Part shown: positions 14,096 to 15,269 of the stretch, piece after piece
How positions within the stretch are numbered: the stretch's first letter is position 1
Layout: every line of letters starts with the position of its first letter
Assembly: GCA_965658595.1 (NCBI GenBank)
Contig: CBFHSW010000074.1
Location: 1 to 15,269 of the forward strand
Direction: 5' to 3'
Source of the DNA: UBA1858 sp965658595
GTDB lineage: Bacteria > Pseudomonadota > Gammaproteobacteria > UBA4575
DNA: 15,269 nt
Position numbers and translations under genes: made by a program
The notes under the pieces: model-generated
What the model saw: only the letters and a program-made list of their open reading frames with translations
Told to the model about the DNA's origin: nothing
The model's database searches: none

Positions 14096-15269
14096 TTAAA
14101 CTTTATCTTGTTGTGAAAAATATTCTTTTGTGATTTTGAATACGATAGGACTTAATAGACCTAGTGCAATTAGATTAGGAATCGCCATAAAGCCATTCAT
14201 GACATCCGCCAATATCCAAATCAAATTCACTTTTTGTGATGCGCCCACAAACACTGCCACAATCCATAACAGTCTATAAGGCAGAATAATCTTGGTGCCA
14301 AAAATAAACTCTGCGCAACGTTCACCGTAGTAGCTCCAACCTAGAATGGTGGTAAAGGCAAACACAACCAAACCTAAAGAAATAATGTACTCACCAAATG
14401 GAATAGATGAAGCATAAGCCATGCTCGATAAACTCGCGCCGGTCTCACCACTGGTCCAAGCGCCACTGATAATAATGACCAAAGCGGTCATGGTACAAAT
14501 GATGATGGTGTCGATAAAAGTGCCCAGCATGCCAATCACACCCTGATGAACTGGATTATTAGTTTGTGCTGCTGCGTGCGCAATAGGTGCACTACCCAGA
14601 CCCGCTTCATTAGAAAAAATACCACGCGCAATACCGAATTGAATCGCCATCATGATTGTTGCGCCGGTGAAGCCACCCACAGCAGCATGGCCATTGAATG
14701 CACTATCCACGATAACGCCTAAGGCTGCCGGAACTTCTGAAATATTCGATAAGATGATGATTAATGAGCCAGCGATATACAATATCGCCATGATAGGGAC
14801 TAGTTTACTGGCAACCGTACCGATGCGCTTGATACCACCCAGTATGACTAAAGCGGCTAACCCAGCAATCACCAGCCCAGTCGTAGTGGTGTTGACACCA
14901 AAGTTGCTACTGAGTGCATCTGCCACAGAGTTGGATTGCACCATGTTACCTATACCAAATGCAGCCACAGTACCGAATAGTGCAAATAGGAACCCTAGCC
15001 AATGCCAATTTTTGCCAAGACCATTCTTAATGTAATACATCGGACCGCCAACATAGCGTCCTAGATCATCAGTTTCTCGATATTTAACGGCCAGCACTGC
15101 TTCGGCGTATTTTGTTGCCATGCCGAATAATGCCGTAATCCACATCCAGAAAATGGCTCCGGGACCACCTATGAATATCGCGGCGGCGACACCTGCGATA
15201 TTACCTGTGCCTACGGTAGCAGACATTGCGGTCATGAGCGCTTGGAAAGGAGGGATCTCGCCATCACCT
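14096..15269 (-). CDS. Sodium:alanine symporter (AGCS family), 5' end outside the window
   Basis: This is an inner-membrane sodium-coupled amino acid importer (alanine/glycine:cation symporter family). The frame is open to the right edge. The ATG at 15235 is internal, because the 11 codons before it (GDGEIPPFQAL) are typical AGCS sequence leading into MTAMSATVGTGNIAGVA. The family signature GGPGAIFWMW follows. Later stretches FSNEAGLGSAPIAHAAAQTNNP, GTFIDTIIICTMTALVI and LGWSYYGERCAEFIFG are also characteristic. At least 390 residues are visible, of roughly 440-500 in whole proteins, so the N-terminal part is missing. Many hydrophobic segments are present. Substrate choice (alanine, glycine or other) cannot be told. 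It probably precedes nadC in one operon (11-base gap). Confidence 0.94.
   Translation of the reverse strand, partial: GDGEIPPFQALMTAMSATVGTGNIAGVAAAIFIGGPGAIFWMWITALFGMATKYAEAVLAVKYRETDDLGRYVGGPMYYIKNGLGKNWHWLGFLFALFGTVAAFGIGNMVQSNSVADALSSNFGVNTTTTGLVIAGLAALVILGGIKRIGTVASKLVPIMAILYIAGSLIIILSNISEVPAALGVIVDSAFNGHAAVGGFTGATIMMAIQFGIARGIFSNEAGLGSAPIAHAAAQTNNPVHQGVIGMLGTFIDTIIICTMTALVIIISGAWTSGETGASLSSMAYASSIPFGEYIISLGLVVFAFTTILGWSYYGERCAEFIFGTKIILPYRLLWIVAVFVGASQKVNLIWILADVMNGFMAIPNLIALGLLSPIVFKITKEYFSQQDKV

Overview
This window looks like part of a gammaproteobacterial chromosome of moderate GC content (mid-40s percent, judged by eye). The evidence is the gene content and the order pcnB-folK-(dNK)-panB-panC followed by pgi. 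That order, apart from the kinase, is known from Pseudomonas-like gammaproteobacteria. CmoA/CmoB, GlnK and PcnB also read as close relatives of the enterobacterial proteins. The inserted deoxynucleoside kinase and the lack of panD argue against an enterobacterium. I cannot name a genus. Almost everything is housekeeping; I see no insertion sequence, prophage, CRISPR array, tRNA or rRNA.

Layout, left to right. (1) Positions 41-1108, plus strand: queG, the last enzyme of queuosine synthesis, interrupted by an in-frame TAA at 914-916 with an intact reading frame on both sides. (2) 1148-2788, minus: pgi, convergent with queG. (3) 3020-3416: a strong terminator hairpin and a probable unannotated 34-residue membrane protein with its own ribosome binding site. 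(4) 3417-7521, minus: a tightly packed run pcnB > folK > deoxynucleoside kinase > panB > panC, combining RNA polyadenylation, folate, deoxynucleotide salvage and pantothenate functions. (5) 7566-9281, minus: the glnK-amtB ammonium sensing and transport operon with a good terminator. (6) 9506-11208, minus: cmoA-cmoB, overlapping by 4 bp, which make the cmo5U wobble modification of tRNA. (7) 11352-11555: a remnant holding only the C-terminal end of an EAL (cyclic-di-GMP phosphodiesterase) domain. (8) 11669-12142, minus: bcp, a peroxiredoxin. (9) 12434-13246, plus: mazG, divergent from bcp and overlapping the end of nadC. (10) 13230-15269, minus: nadC, preceded by the 5'-truncated gene of a sodium:alanine (AGCS) symporter that runs off the right edge.

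Functional links: two separate tRNA wobble-position pathways (queuosine at G34 through QueG, cmo5U34 through CmoA/CmoB) lie in the same 11 kb, and the first may be damaged. Coenzyme precursors dominate: pantothenate for CoA, folate, and NAD through nadC. MazG (house-cleaning NTP hydrolysis) and the deoxynucleoside kinase both act on nucleotide pools.

I did not find a clearly new multi-gene system. The items most worth a second look are the internal stop in queG, the 34-codon membrane ORF, two perfect intergenic inverted repeats (9452-9470 and 12273-12289), and the EAL-domain relic.
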